Notes under the pieces: model-generated
What the model was told of the DNA's origin: nothing
Databases searched by the model: none
Seen by the model: the letters and a program-made list of their open reading frames with translations, nothing else
Source: Versatilivorator sp963663845
GTDB taxonomy: Bacteria; Acidobacteriota; Terriglobia; Versatilivoradales; Versatilivoraceae
Assembly: GCA_963663845.2 (NCBI GenBank)
Contig: OY760650.2
Location: 3,720,001 to 3,784,000 of the forward strand
Direction of reading: 5' to 3'
DNA: 64,000 nucleotides
Program-made: the position numbers and the translations under genes
Part shown: in pieces, positions 1 through 8,572 of the stretch
Layout of the letters: each line of letters begins with the position of its first letter
How positions within the stretch are numbered: the stretch's first letter is position 1

Positions 1-1403
1 TCGGCGATCTCGGTCTTGTCCACCAGGCGGCTGTACTTGGGAATCTCGCGCTTGTGGGTGAAGACGAAATCGATCTTCTCGATGTCTTCCGGGCGCAGTT
101 TGTTCTGGTTCTTGCCTTCGGCGTACTCGCGGTCGGCGTTGATGAACAGCACCTTGTTGCGCAGCTCGTCGGGCTTGCTCTTGTTGCACACCAGCACGCA
201 GGCCGGGATGCCGGTGCCGTAGAAGAGGCCGGGCGGCAGGCTGATGACGGCCTCGACCACGTCGTCGCCGATCAACAGTTCGCGGATGAGCTTTTCCTTG
301 CCGCCGCGGAAGAGCACGCCGTGGGGCATGACGGTGGCCATGTGGCCGTCGGGCTTGAGGCTGGCCAGCATGTGCTGGACGAACATGAGGTCGGCCTTCT
401 TGCCGGTTTCCGGGCACCACTCGCGGAAGCGGCTGGTGAACTGCATGTTGGCGCGGCTGTAGTTCTGCGAGAACGGGGGATTGGCCAGCACGCGGTCGAA
501 CTTTCGGATCTGTCCGTTCTCCAGGATCTGCGGGTCCTCCAGCGTGTCTCCGTTCACGATTTCGAAACCGGTGACGTTGTGGAGGATCATGTTCATGTTG
601 CAGATGGACCAGGTGGTGCCGTTGGAGTCCTGCCCGCAGAGAGCCAGATCGTCGGCGTTCTGGCCTTGCTCCTCGACGTACTGGTGGGACTGGATGAGGA
701 AGCCGCCTGAGCCGACGGCGGGGTCGTAGATCCGGTTGCCGGCTTCCGGTTTGGTGAGCTGCACCAGCAGGCGCACCACTTCCGCCGGCGTGTAGAACTC
801 GCCGCCCTTCTTGCCGGCGCTGTCGGCGAAGTACTTGATGAGGTACTCGTAGGCCGCGCCCAGCAGGTCGGGGAACTCGAAGTTGTCGTTGACCAGGACG
901 AAGCGCGGCTGGTTGAAGTGGTCCAGCAGGTCTTTCCACTTCTGGTCCGGAATCCTGGTCTTTCCCTTGACGGCGTTGAAGTCGATGTTGTTTTTCAGCA
1001 CTCCCTCCAGGGAGTCGTTCTCGTCTTCCACGGCGGCGATGGCCTTGTTGAGCATGTTGCCGATGTCGTGCTTGAGGTCCTTGAGGGCAGGGACCTGCTC
1101 GCCGTTCTCGTCGGTCCAGGTCTCGTGCCAGCGGGCGCGGAGGGGCACGAAGAAGGTCTCGCCGTAGGAGATCTTGTCTTCGAGCAATTTCTCCAGCAGT
1201 TCGGGCCGGTCCTTGAAGTGGGGATAGTCGTGCTCACGGATTTGCTGGCGCTTGCGGTCGAACTCGTCGGAGAGGCGCTTGAGGAACAGCATTCCGAAGA
1301 TGAACTCCTTGAACTCGGAGGCGTCCATCTTGCCGCGCAGGATGTCGGCGGCCTTGAAGAGGAAGGATTCGAGTTGGGCGAGGGTGATCTTCTCCTGGGT
1401 CAT
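1..1403 (-). CDS. hsdM: Type I restriction-modification system DNA methylase subunit HsdM (partial)
   Basis: N6-adenine DNA methyltransferase (M) subunit of a type I restriction-modification enzyme; it modifies host DNA and joins specificity (S) and restriction (R) subunits. About 467 N-terminal residues are present and the gene runs off the left edge. Visible: an HsdM N-terminal helical domain (MTQEKITLAQLESFLF), the SAM-binding motif I DPAVGSGGF near residue 226, and the catalytic NPPFSQN near residue 307, the N-P-P-F signature of adenine methylases. I start at the ATG at 1403 because the family usually begins close to this sequence; an in-frame ATG at 1448 would add 15 residues. The S and R genes, if present, lie outside. 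It heads an accessory block rich in TA genes, which suggests a mobile or defence region. Confidence 0.93.
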   Translation of the reverse strand, partial: MTQEKITLAQLESFLFKAADILRGKMDASEFKEFIFGMLFLKRLSDEFDRKRQQIREHDYPHFKDRPELLEKLLEDKISYGETFFVPLRARWHETWTDENGEQVPALKDLKHDIGNMLNKAIAAVEDENDSLEGVLKNNIDFNAVKGKTRIPDQKWKDLLDHFNQPRFVLVNDNFEFPDLLGAAYEYLIKYFADSAGKKGGEFYTPAEVVRLLVQLTKPEAGNRIYDPAVGSGGFLIQSHQYVEEQGQNADDLALCGQDSNGTTWSICNMNMILHNVTGFEIVNGDTLEDPQILENGQIRKFDRVLANPPFSQNYSRANMQFTSRFREWCPETGKKADLMFVQHMLASLKPDGHMATVMPHGVLFRGGKEKLIRELLIGDDVVEAVISLPPGLFYGTGIPACVLVCNKSKPDELRNKVLFINADREYAEGKNQNKLRPEDIEKIDFVFTHKREIPKYSRLVDKTEIA

Positions 1404-1437
1404 CGCGATTTCCGGTACATCATCTTCGGCAAGCCTG

Positions 1438-1587
1438 CTACGCAGCATGGCGGCCAGGTTTCCTGCCTCGATGGGCCACCCTGCAGGCGTAGCGGCGCCC
1501 TCGGTTACCCGTGCATGCCGTAACCGATCGACGGACTGGTAGCCTCAGTGAGCGTTTCCTCAGAACGTGAGTGTCGAGGAGTATCAA
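1438..1587 (-). pseudogene. Remnant of a VapC-type PIN toxin gene downstream of a Phd antitoxin
   Basis: The antitoxin stop TGA at 1584-1586 overlaps a TTG codon (1585-1587), the usual layout of an antitoxin-toxin pair. From this TTG the frame reads ILLDTHVL, the start of a PIN-domain toxin including its first acidic residue. It then departs at once into arginine-rich residues and stops at 1438 after 49 codons. A genuine toxin would run about 120-130 residues. I infer that the toxin was deleted after its first nine codons, leaving the antitoxin alone. The rest of 1404-1560 shows no recognisable gene. Confidence 0.5.
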
Positions 1588-1865
1588 AACAGATCCTCTC
1601 CGCCGTCGTCAGGTGTCTCAAACCATTCCGCAGGCATCGGTGAGACGATGTCGCCAAGGATTCGAATTTTGTCGCGGTGGCGACCGAAAAGCATTTGCGG
1701 CTTGTTCCGGTAGGGCACGATCCGCGAGACCGGGCGCCCATTCTTGGTGATGACGATCTCGTTGCCGCTCTCCGCGACCTCGTCCATCAGCTTCAGGCAC
1801 TTGGCCTTGAACTCGGACGCTTTGATGGTTCGGATGCATCCCGCTTTGCCGGGGTCTTTTTCCAT
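1584..1865 (-). CDS. Phd/YefM-family antitoxin (orphan)
   Basis: A 93-residue antitoxin of the Phd/YefM fold. It has the typical N-terminal pattern IRTIKASEFKAKCLKLMDEV followed by ITKNGRPVSRIVPY, the DNA-binding half that represses its own operon. The C-terminal half is the toxin-binding segment. The start at 1865 (MEKDPGKAG) leaves a normal-length family member; an upstream in-frame start would add about 35 residues unlike the family. Its presumed PIN toxin survives only as about nine codons, so it may act as a stand-alone antidote or repressor, or may be decaying. Confidence 0.75.
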   Translation of the reverse strand: MEKDPGKAGCIRTIKASEFKAKCLKLMDEVAESGNEIVITKNGRPVSRIVPYRNKPQMLFGRHRDKIRILGDIVSPMPAEWFETPDDGGEDLF

Positions 1866-2027
1866 GGCATTGCTCTCAATGGGGTAGGCGGTCGTTTTTA
1901 TGTCATGGGTGTGACCGTGGTTACGCTTGTGTGCAGTATCTGTACCCAGAACCATCCCACGCACCCTCATTCAGGGTGACAGAACTGTCAAGACCTCTGA
2001 GTCAGGCCAACATTCCCTGTGGGTATT

Positions 2028-2103
2028 GTAGGGGCGCCCCTTGTGGGCGCCCAATCCGAGGTCACCGGGGACAACAGGGCAACCACAAGGGTTGCCCCTA
2101 CAT
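2028..2103. repeat. Palindromic intergenic repeat (copy 1 of 2)
   Basis: Two palindromic blocks separated by about 25 bp: GGGCGCCCCTTGTGGGCGCCC and GGGCAACCACAAGGGTTGCCC. Each can fold into a hairpin. A second copy in the same orientation lies at 63489-63571. The design (two short GC-rich hairpins between genes, several copies per genome) is that of a REP/MITE-like dispersed repeat. No gene is visible between the Phd antitoxin and the next antitoxin. Confidence 0.75.
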
Positions 2104-2145
2104 TGGGGGAGGGTAGCGTGGAATAGTCCGGCATCTGTGCCGATC

Positions 2146-2472
2146 TTAGCCCCGGCCCTGCAGGTTGCCGGAGATGGTTCCCAAGTCCCGCCGGAGATCT
2201 TCGAGGTCGTACTGTGCCGATATCTTCTTGGTGCGGGCATGGTCCAGCATCTCCCACAAGGACACGCCGGCATCGCGAGCCGCCCGTGCCAGCGTCAGCT
2301 TTCCATCCCCATACAGCCTGGCGTAGTGCTCCAGCTTCCATTGCCGGATCGCTCTCGAGAGCAGCCGGCGCACCGTAGTCGAGCGATCAGACTGCTCGAC
2401 ATCCTCGATGAGCTTCAATTCCCGGACCAAATCTGACGGAAGCTTGATGTTCACCATCTGTTCTTTCTTCAT
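2146..2472 (-). CDS. UPF0175-like ribbon-helix-helix antitoxin
   Basis: A 108-residue protein resembling UPF0175/VapB-like antitoxins. It has an N-terminal ribbon-helix-helix (VNIKLPSDLVRELKLIED), a region like GKLTLARAARDAGVSLWEM (the family's second helix-turn-helix) and a C-terminal segment YDLEDLRRDLGTI. Such proteins normally precede a DUF3368/PIN toxin. Here the gene sits 14 bp downstream of an intact PIN toxin and only the repeat region follows, so its own toxin is absent or it supplements the upstream module. The start at 2472 lacks a strong ribosome-binding site; an ATG five codons later is possible. Confidence 0.7.
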   Translation of the reverse strand: MKKEQMVNIKLPSDLVRELKLIEDVEQSDRSTTVRRLLSRAIRQWKLEHYARLYGDGKLTLARAARDAGVSLWEMLDHARTKKISAQYDLEDLRRDLGTISGNLQGRG

Positions 2473-2486
2473 CTGACAGGAAGCCC

Positions 2487-2894
2487 TCAGAGAACCTCGA
2501 TCCCGGCCCCACGGGCGGCTGCGGCCAGTTGTCGATCCAGCGTGGCAAGTGGCAGGGAAAGCCTCATTGCCAGTTCCAGGTACGTTGCATCGTATACGGA
2601 CAGCTTATGATCCCTGGCCACGGGCAGTACCCTGTCCAACACCTTGGCGCATGAATCCGTATCGATTTCGATCGGTAACTCAGCGAGGTCATCCCGAATT
2701 CGCGGCCAATCATCCTCGGAAAGTCTGCCACGCCTCGTGGCAGCCAATAGTGCGTTTCCGACTTCGATGGGCCATAGTGCGGGCACAACCGCGTGCTCCG
2801 TTAAGAGTTTCTCCCGTAATGCATCGGTAGAATCGTTGCCCTCGTCGAGAAATAGCCAAGCCATGGCTACCGAGCAGTCCAATACAAACGGCAT
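2487..2894 (-). CDS. VapC-type PIN-domain ribonuclease toxin
   Basis: A 135-residue PIN-domain toxin, predicted Mg-dependent RNase. The acidic residues expected for the active site are visible: the first Asp in FVLDCSVAMAW, a Glu in PIEVGNALL, an Asp in LSVYDATYLELA and a further Asp in LATLDRQL. It starts at 2894, sharing one base with the stop codon of the upstream antitoxin (TGATG), so the two are translationally coupled. It is inert until the antitoxin is lost. The pair 2487-3136 is the one clearly intact TA module in this block. Confidence 0.88.
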   Translation of the reverse strand: MPFVLDCSVAMAWLFLDEGNDSTDALREKLLTEHAVVPALWPIEVGNALLAATRRGRLSEDDWPRIRDDLAELPIEIDTDSCAKVLDRVLPVARDHKLSVYDATYLELAMRLSLPLATLDRQLAAAARGAGIEVL

Positions 2895-3136
2895 CAGTTT
2901 TTGCGTCCTTCCTCAATCAACTCGCGGACGGACAATCCACCCAGGCTATGGGCTTCCTGAAATGACTTGAGGTCGTCAATAGCTGCGCGAATCTTTTCCG
3001 GATCACGTTTCCTGAATGGAATGAGTTCGGCCACGGGGTTGCCGTGTTTGGTGATCACAAAGCGCTCGCCCTTCCGGACCCGTTCCAGCAACCTGGGAAG
3101 ATGAGTTTTGGCCTCGAACGCGCCGACTTCAGACAT
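2894..3136 (-). CDS. Phd/YefM-family antitoxin paired with VapC
   Basis: An 80-residue antitoxin with the Phd/YefM pattern: EVGAFEAKTHLPRLLERV, then FVITKHGNPVAELIPF, then a charged C-terminal toxin-binding tail. I chose the ATG at 3136 because it has a strong AGGAGG site (3141-3147) at good spacing. The protein probably neutralises the following PIN toxin and represses the operon through the inverted repeat just upstream (3161-3177). Gene order antitoxin-toxin with a one-base overlap supports a working module. Confidence 0.88.
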   Translation of the reverse strand: MSEVGAFEAKTHLPRLLERVRKGERFVITKHGNPVAELIPFRKRDPEKIRAAIDDLKSFQEAHSLGGLSVRELIEEGRKN

Positions 3137-3160
3137 GTTAGCCTCCTGAACAAGAAACAA

Positions 3161-3204
3161 ACTAGTTGAAAGCTAGTCTAATCTTAAGGAAGACTTGCCG
3201 TCAA
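3161..3204 (-). promoter_or_regulatory. Promoter region with inverted repeat upstream of the phd-vapC pair
   Basis: ACTAG (3161-3165) and CTAGT (3173-3177) form an inverted repeat 24 bp upstream of the antitoxin start. A TTGACG-like -35 lies at 3199-3204 on the minus strand; the -10 is weak. The position suits an autoregulatory operator bound by the antitoxin. Confidence 0.4.
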
Positions 3205-3310
3205 GGGTTGGTTGCGTGGTCGTTTGCCGGTTGGAATGGCGGTGCCTCCTGAGGTGAAAAATCGGGTTCGGCGGAGGTGGGAATACGGGTGAGTCCTCGG
3301 CCTGCCACGG

Positions 3311-6300
3311 TCAGTGAAAGTCCCGGCTCTTCAGGCGCAGGGCTCCCTTCTCCAGTTCCGGCTTCCAGATTTTCTGCACCACCAGGTGGGTGACTCCTTC
3401 CGCTACTTGCAGGTTTCCGGTGACCCCCATGCAGGAAAGGGTCTTGGCCAGCAGGGAATAGCGCTCGAAGGTCCGTTTCCAGACGACCAGGTTGACGAAG
3501 CCGGTCTCGTCCTCCAGGGTCATGAAGGTGACTCCCCCCGCGGTCCCCGGCCGCTGGCGACAGATGACCATGCCGGCGTAGCGGACCCGGCGGCCGTTCG
3601 GCATCCGGTTGAGTTGTTGCGCGGTGGGCAGTCCCTGGGCTTGCAGGGCGGGACGCAGCGGTTGCAGCAGGTGGGCCCGGGAGCTGTGGGCGCCGGCCCG
3701 GTAGTCCCAGAGGACGGTTTCCAGGCCGCTCAGGGAGGGGAACCGGGGCACGGGGTCATGGCCGGCCAGGGGCAGCGCGGGCCGGGGTTCGGTCGCCAGT
3801 CCCTGAATCTGCCAGAGGGCCCCTCGACGGTCCAGGCCGAAACACTCGAAGGCCCCGGCCTCGGCCAGGGATTCCAGCCTGTCCTGGCGGAGCCGGCTTC
3901 GCCGGGCCACGTCGGCAAGGTTGCGGAAGGGGGCCTGCCGGGCCGCTTCCGCCAGCCTGCGCCCGTCTTCCCGCCCCAGCCCCTTGACGTAGCGCAGCCC
4001 CATGCGCACCGCGAACGGGATGGATTCCTGCGGGGCTCCCTCGATTTCGACCAGGCTGCAGTCCCAGTGGCTGTCGAGAATGCTGACCGGACGCACCTCG
4101 ATTCCATGAATGCGGGCATCGTTGACGATGGTGTCGGCCGAGTAGAACCCCATGGGCTGGGCGTTCAGCAGGGCGCAGGCAAACTCGGCCGGGTAGTGGC
4201 GCTTGAGGTAGGCGGTGGCATAGGCGATATGGGCAAAGCTGGCGGCATGGCTCTCGGGGAAGCCGTACTCGCCGAACCCGCGGATCTGCCGGAAGACGCG
4301 CTCGGCGAACTCGGGCCGGATCCCCTTGGCCACCATGCGGGTGACCAGCCGCTGCCGGTGCCGCTCGATCCGCCCTGAACGCCGCCAGGCCGCCATGTCG
4401 CGCCGGAGCTGGTCGGCCTCTCCGGGAGAGTAGTCGGCGGCCACCATGGCCAGTTGCATCACCTGTTCCTGAAACAGGGGGATGCCCAGGGTCTTCTTCA
4501 GGACGGGAACGAGGCAGGAGTGGGGGTACTCGACCGCCTCCTGGCCATTGCGCCGCCGCAGGTAGGGATGGACCATGCCGCCGGTGATGGGTCCGGGGCG
4601 CACGATGCTGATCTCGATCACCAGGTCGTAGTAGCTGCGCGGCTTGAGGCGCCCCAGCATGGCCATCTGGGCGCGGCTCTCGATCTGAAACACCCCCACC
4701 GTGTCGCTGCGGCAGATCATGTCGAAGGTCGAGGGGTCCCCCCTGGGGAGGGTCGCCAGGGACAGCTCCTCTTGCCGGTGGCGGCGCAGGAGGTCGAAGC
4801 AGAGGTGCAGGTGGGTGAGGGCGCCCAGCCCCAGCAGGTCCACCTTGAACAGCCCCGCCTGGTCCACGTCTTCCTTGTCCCACTGGATGACCGTCCTCCC
4901 CGGCATGGAGGCGTTCTCGATCGGCACCAGCTCGTGGACGGGGCGGTGACCCAGCAGAAAGCCCCCGGGATGGATGGAGAGGTGGCGGGGGAAGTCCTGA
5001 ATCTCTTCCACCAGAGGGAGCAGATGGCGCAGGGCCGGGTTGCGGGGATCGAGTCCGGCCTGCCGGACGAGCTCGTCGCTCCAGTGGTCGTGGGACACCA
5101 GCTTGGCCAGGCGATCCAGGCTGGTGGCCGCAACCCCCAGCACCTTGCCCACTTCCCGGATGGCGGACCGATGCCGGTAGCGGACCACGTTGGCCACCAT
5201 GGCGGCGCGGTCGCGCCCGTAGGTTTCGTAGACGTGCCGGATCACCTCTTCCCGGCGGTCGTGCTCGATGTCCAGGTCGATATCCGGAGGCTCGGCCCTC
5301 TCCCTGGACAGGAAACGCTCGAAGAGCAGGTCCACCTGGGTGGGGTCCACGCTGGTGATCCCCAGGGCGAAGCAGACGGCCGAGTTGGCGGCCGACCCTC
5401 GCCCCTGGCAGAGGATGTCCTGGCGGCGGCAGTACTCGACGATCTCGTGCATGGTCAGGAAGTAGCCTTCGTACTCCAGCTCCCGGATGAGATCGAGTTC
5501 CTTCCGCAGTTGGGGAACCAGGCCGTGGAACTCCTTGCCCAGGCGGCGGGCGGCTCCCTCGAAGGTCCGGTCGCGCAGGTGCTGGCTGGAGGTCTTGCCC
5601 TCCGGCAGAGGCTCCAGGGGATAGCGGTAACGCAGTTCCTGCAGCGAAAAGGAGCAGCGGGCGGCCACCTCCAGGGTCCGCCGGACCGACTCCGGATCAT
5701 CGCTGAAGAGACGCGCCAGCTCCTCGGGGCTCTTGAGGGCGTGCTGGTCGTTGGGCCGGATGAGCCGGCCGGCCGCGGCCAGGGTGACTCCTTCCCGGAT
5801 ACAGGTCAGGACGTCCTGCAGCCGGCGCCGTTCGGGAGAGTGGTAGAGGACCTCCACGGCGGCTACGGTGGGGAGCTTGAACCGCTCCGCCAGCTTTCGC
5901 AGTTGCATCTCCCGCGAGGCTTCCTGCGCCTGGCGGTGTCGGGCCAGCAGCAGGTAGAGACAGTCTGCGAAGGCCGCCTTGAACGGCTCCAGCAGGGATT
6001 CGGAGGCGGCTTGCGGAGAAGCCCCGGGATCGGGGGCGCCGATCCACAGGGCAATCAGGCCGCGGCTGCGACCGCACACCGCCTGCGCGTCCGGCCTGCA
6101 CGTTCCCTTGGAGGAACGCAGGTGCCCGTCGGTCAGCAGCCGGCACAGGTTGCGGTAACCTTCCTCGTTCCGGGCCAGCAGCAGGATCTCGGCCCCCTCC
6201 CGGAGACTGACCTGCGACCCCGCGATCAGGTGGATGCCCTGCCGGCGGGCGCGGACATGGGCCCTGACCATCCCGTACACCCCGTGGCGATCGGTGAGGG

Positions 6301-6436
6301 CCAGGGCGGGAATGCCGTTCTGCCGGCAGGCGTCGACCAGCTCCTCGGGATGGCTGGCTCCTTCCAGAAAGGAGTAGTTGCTCTTGCACCAGAGGGGAAC
6401 GTAGGGGTGATTGAGAGCAGGGATCGGTCCGGTCAT
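3311..6436 (-). CDS. dnaE2: Error-prone DNA polymerase III alpha subunit DnaE2 (ImuC)
   Basis: A 1041-residue C-family DNA polymerase of the DnaE2/ImuC type, the catalytic subunit of the SOS mutasome that copies across damaged DNA. Order: N-terminal PHP domain (about 1-210), polymerase core with the catalytic PPDIDLDIEHD near residue 383 and KVDLLGLG near 530, tandem helix-hairpin-helix, and a C-terminal OB fold with FVNLVVWKRTF. It lacks the long C-terminal extension of replicative DnaE1. It starts at ATG 6436, 9 bp after the imuB stop, and ends an imuA-imuB-dnaE2 operon, the canonical gene order. Expression is presumably damage-induced from the promoter upstream of imuA. Confidence 0.95.
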   Translation of the reverse strand: MTGPIPALNHPYVPLWCKSNYSFLEGASHPEELVDACRQNGIPALALTDRHGVYGMVRAHVRARRQGIHLIAGSQVSLREGAEILLLARNEEGYRNLCRLLTDGHLRSSKGTCRPDAQAVCGRSRGLIALWIGAPDPGASPQAASESLLEPFKAAFADCLYLLLARHRQAQEASREMQLRKLAERFKLPTVAAVEVLYHSPERRRLQDVLTCIREGVTLAAAGRLIRPNDQHALKSPEELARLFSDDPESVRRTLEVAARCSFSLQELRYRYPLEPLPEGKTSSQHLRDRTFEGAARRLGKEFHGLVPQLRKELDLIRELEYEGYFLTMHEIVEYCRRQDILCQGRGSAANSAVCFALGITSVDPTQVDLLFERFLSRERAEPPDIDLDIEHDRREEVIRHVYETYGRDRAAMVANVVRYRHRSAIREVGKVLGVAATSLDRLAKLVSHDHWSDELVRQAGLDPRNPALRHLLPLVEEIQDFPRHLSIHPGGFLLGHRPVHELVPIENASMPGRTVIQWDKEDVDQAGLFKVDLLGLGALTHLHLCFDLLRRHRQEELSLATLPRGDPSTFDMICRSDTVGVFQIESRAQMAMLGRLKPRSYYDLVIEISIVRPGPITGGMVHPYLRRRNGQEAVEYPHSCLVPVLKKTLGIPLFQEQVMQLAMVAADYSPGEADQLRRDMAAWRRSGRIERHRQRLVTRMVAKGIRPEFAERVFRQIRGFGEYGFPESHAASFAHIAYATAYLKRHYPAEFACALLNAQPMGFYSADTIVNDARIHGIEVRPVSILDSHWDCSLVEIEGAPQESIPFAVRMGLRYVKGLGREDGRRLAEAARQAPFRNLADVARRSRLRQDRLESLAEAGAFECFGLDRRGALWQIQGLATEPRPALPLAGHDPVPRFPSLSGLETVLWDYRAGAHSSRAHLLQPLRPALQAQGLPTAQQLNRMPNGRRVRYAGMVICRQRPGTAGGVTFMTLEDETGFVNLVVWKRTFERYSLLAKTLSCMGVTGNLQVAEGVTHLVVQKIWKPELEKGALRLKSRDFH

Positions 6437-6445
6437 GGTTCGCGG

Positions 6446-7921
6446 TCACTCCACCCGGCCCTGGGAGTACCAGCGACGTTCTCGCGGGTCGTAATAGGCC
6501 CACAGGATCTCTCCCCGTTGGGTGTTGACGAACCGATAGTCTCTTCGAATCTCTCGATTCCACCATCCCCCACTGATCAGGTATCCGAGTAGAGGCCGCC
6601 TGTCCGGCGGTTTCTTCCAGTGGAGAGGCTTGGGCCGGACATGGGCGCGCCGCACCAGCGGCCGGATGGGGACCGGCCGCAGGACGGCCGGAGGGAGTTT
6701 CCGGAAGGGGCGCCACTCCCAGCGGGCTTCGGGCAGATGTCCCGGCCTGAGCCGGGCCGAAAGCACCGAATCGGGGCCGAACTCGGCCCGAACCCGGGCC
6801 AGGGCGCGCAGGGCCGCTTCGTTGTTGCGCCGGGGGGTGCGCTGCAGCAGGTTCCGCGCCTTGGCGGAGACGCGGACGGCTTCCACCTCCAGGGACAGTT
6901 CCAGCAGGGGAGCGCGCAAGCAGACCCTCTCCAGGCGCAACCGGACCAGGTCCAGCAGGGCCGAAACCTCCAGGGTGGGCCGGGCCGGCTGGATGCGGTG
7001 GCGGTGACGGGTCCCGTTCTCCAGCCGAAGCTGCAACCGGAGGGCTGCCGCCGCCTGGCATCGTTCCGCCGCCGCCCTCAACAGGGGGTCCAGCAACTGC
7101 TTGATCCGGAAAAGCAGTCTCTGGGCATTGGGGTCGGGCTCGTTCAGGTCCATGCAGGCGCGCAGGGGCTCGGGGAGGCTTCGGGGCTGGAGCGGCAGCG
7201 ACAGCTCTCCCGAGGCCAGGCGGTAGAGGCTGAGCGCCTGCTCGCCCAGGTGGCTTTGGATGCCGGCTTGGGGAAGCCCCAGCAGGTCTTCCAGGGTGTG
7301 GATCGCCAGCTTCTCCAGCCGATCGCGCAGCCCGGGATCGAGTTGCAGGCGCCGCAAGCTCACCCGGCGGCTGCGGGCCTGCTCCGCCTCGAGGGAGGGA
7401 AGCACCGTCACCCGCCTCTCCGCCTTGGCCAGGGCATAGCTGCCGAAACGGCTGAAGCCGATGACGATGCTGGCCGGAAACTCCAGGCGGGAGAGGTCGG
7501 AGTCGATTTGCCGGGCCCAGGCCTCCAGAGATCCGTAGAGCTTGTCGAGTCCGCCGGCGTCGGCCCAGAAAACTCCGGGCTCCTCCTCACAGGGCTCGAC
7601 CCGGGGACTGAAGCGGTGCAGCAGTTGATGGACCTGCCGCACGGCCTCCCGGATTTCCCGCTCCGAAACCGTCCCGGCGCACAAGTCCCGGTCCAGCGAA
7701 AGGGCGGAGGCGTAGCGCATCCCCGGCCGGATGCCGGCCCGGCCGGCCGGGGCGTTCACCCACAGCAGGGGGCTTTGAGGCTTCTCCTGCTCTACCACGG
7801 CCACCGGCCGCTGCTTCCACTCCGGGTGTCTCCTCAACAGCAGTTGCAGCGGCAGCGCCCGGATGTCAATGCAGGCCGTCCGGTCCACGGCAGATCTCGG
7901 TGTGGCGCCAACCCGGTCCAT
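6446..7921 (-). CDS. imuB: ImuB, Y-family polymerase-like mutasome hub protein
   Basis: A 491-residue relative of Y-family polymerases (DinB/UmuC) that works as a non-catalytic hub linking DnaE2, ImuA and the sliding clamp. The N-terminus ACIDIRALPLQLLLRRHPEW is typical of ImuB. The region FWADAGGLDKLYGS stands where active DinB has its SxDE catalytic acids, which are missing, as expected for ImuB. The C-terminus holds the family's basic segment with WRPFRKLPPA and YRFVNTQRGEILW. The start ATG 7921 has AAGGA at good spacing and overlaps the imuA 3' end by 56 bp, which indicates coupled translation. Confidence 0.93.
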   Translation of the reverse strand: MDRVGATPRSAVDRTACIDIRALPLQLLLRRHPEWKQRPVAVVEQEKPQSPLLWVNAPAGRAGIRPGMRYASALSLDRDLCAGTVSEREIREAVRQVHQLLHRFSPRVEPCEEEPGVFWADAGGLDKLYGSLEAWARQIDSDLSRLEFPASIVIGFSRFGSYALAKAERRVTVLPSLEAEQARSRRVSLRRLQLDPGLRDRLEKLAIHTLEDLLGLPQAGIQSHLGEQALSLYRLASGELSLPLQPRSLPEPLRACMDLNEPDPNAQRLLFRIKQLLDPLLRAAAERCQAAAALRLQLRLENGTRHRHRIQPARPTLEVSALLDLVRLRLERVCLRAPLLELSLEVEAVRVSAKARNLLQRTPRRNNEAALRALARVRAEFGPDSVLSARLRPGHLPEARWEWRPFRKLPPAVLRPVPIRPLVRRAHVRPKPLHWKKPPDRRPLLGYLISGGWWNREIRRDYRFVNTQRGEILWAYYDPRERRWYSQGRVE

Positions 7922-8501
7922 GGCGTCTGTCCTTCAGGACTTCGATGTCGACCTGGAAGCGGCCGGCTCCCAGGCTCCGGCAGCAGGTTTGCCCTCTCAG
8001 AGAGACCAGCGACCCCAGAGAAGGAGCGTTCCCGGCTTTGGAAGTCAGGCAGAGAACGGCGGTGTCGTGGGTCCGCGCCTGCTGGACCAGGCGCGCCTGA
8101 AGCGGGATGGAAAGGGTGGGATTGGAGTTCAGATCCATCACGATCAGGCCGAAGGCGCCCGACCTCAGCAGCCGGTCCGCCGAGCGAGCCGCCGCCTGGG
8201 CTCCCGGCACGCGAACCACCACCAGGGCATTCAGGTCCACGCCGTTGTCGGCGGCGTCCGGGGGAAAGAAGGTGTCGGGCGTGGCTGCAATCCAGGCCAC
8301 CGGCTCACCCTCCCTCTGTGCGTCCAGCACCAGGCGGAAGGCAGCCGTCAGCAGGGTGGACCCGGGAACGGAGGAAAGCTCGCACAGGCGTCCGGCCAAT
8401 TGCATTCGCGACCAGAGCGGTGTGTCTCCTCGGGGTTCGGCTGCCGCTCCCTTGAGTCGGGACCGCAAGTCCCCTGAGATACCGGCCTGCAGGGCTGACA
8501 T
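7866..8501 (-). CDS. imuA: ImuA, RecA-like mutasome accessory protein
   Basis: A 211-residue ImuA/SulA-like protein, first gene of the mutasome operon. It resembles RecA core architecture (WSRMQLAGRLCELSSVPGSTLLTAAFRLV, then a hydrophobic strand GLIVMDLNSN and a late strand), with no clear Walker A motif. ImuA proteins interact with ImuB and modulate RecA-dependent activation. I use ATG 8501 because GGGAG lies five bases upstream; an earlier in-frame start at 8528 has none. The operon promoter at 8573-8600 carries a palindrome. Confidence 0.85.
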   Translation of the reverse strand: MSALQAGISGDLRSRLKGAAAEPRGDTPLWSRMQLAGRLCELSSVPGSTLLTAAFRLVLDAQREGEPVAWIAATPDTFFPPDAADNGVDLNALVVVRVPGAQAAARSADRLLRSGAFGLIVMDLNSNPTLSIPLQARLVQQARTHDTAVLCLTSKAGNAPSLGSLVSLRGQTCCRSLGAGRFQVDIEVLKDRRHGPGWRHTEICRGPDGLH

Positions 8502-8572
8502 GGATTCTCCCGGGGCTGGTGGGGCCACCCTCCCGTTTCGATGGCAACCCTAAAAGGGAATAAAAAGCGAAT

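Noticed and set aside
1505..1741. A 78-residue minus-strand frame overlapping the Phd antitoxin
   Set aside because: Shifted frame within a clear antitoxin gene, no ribosome-binding site and no recognisable domain, though its end (SPSIGYGMHG) could be a fragment of a lost gene.
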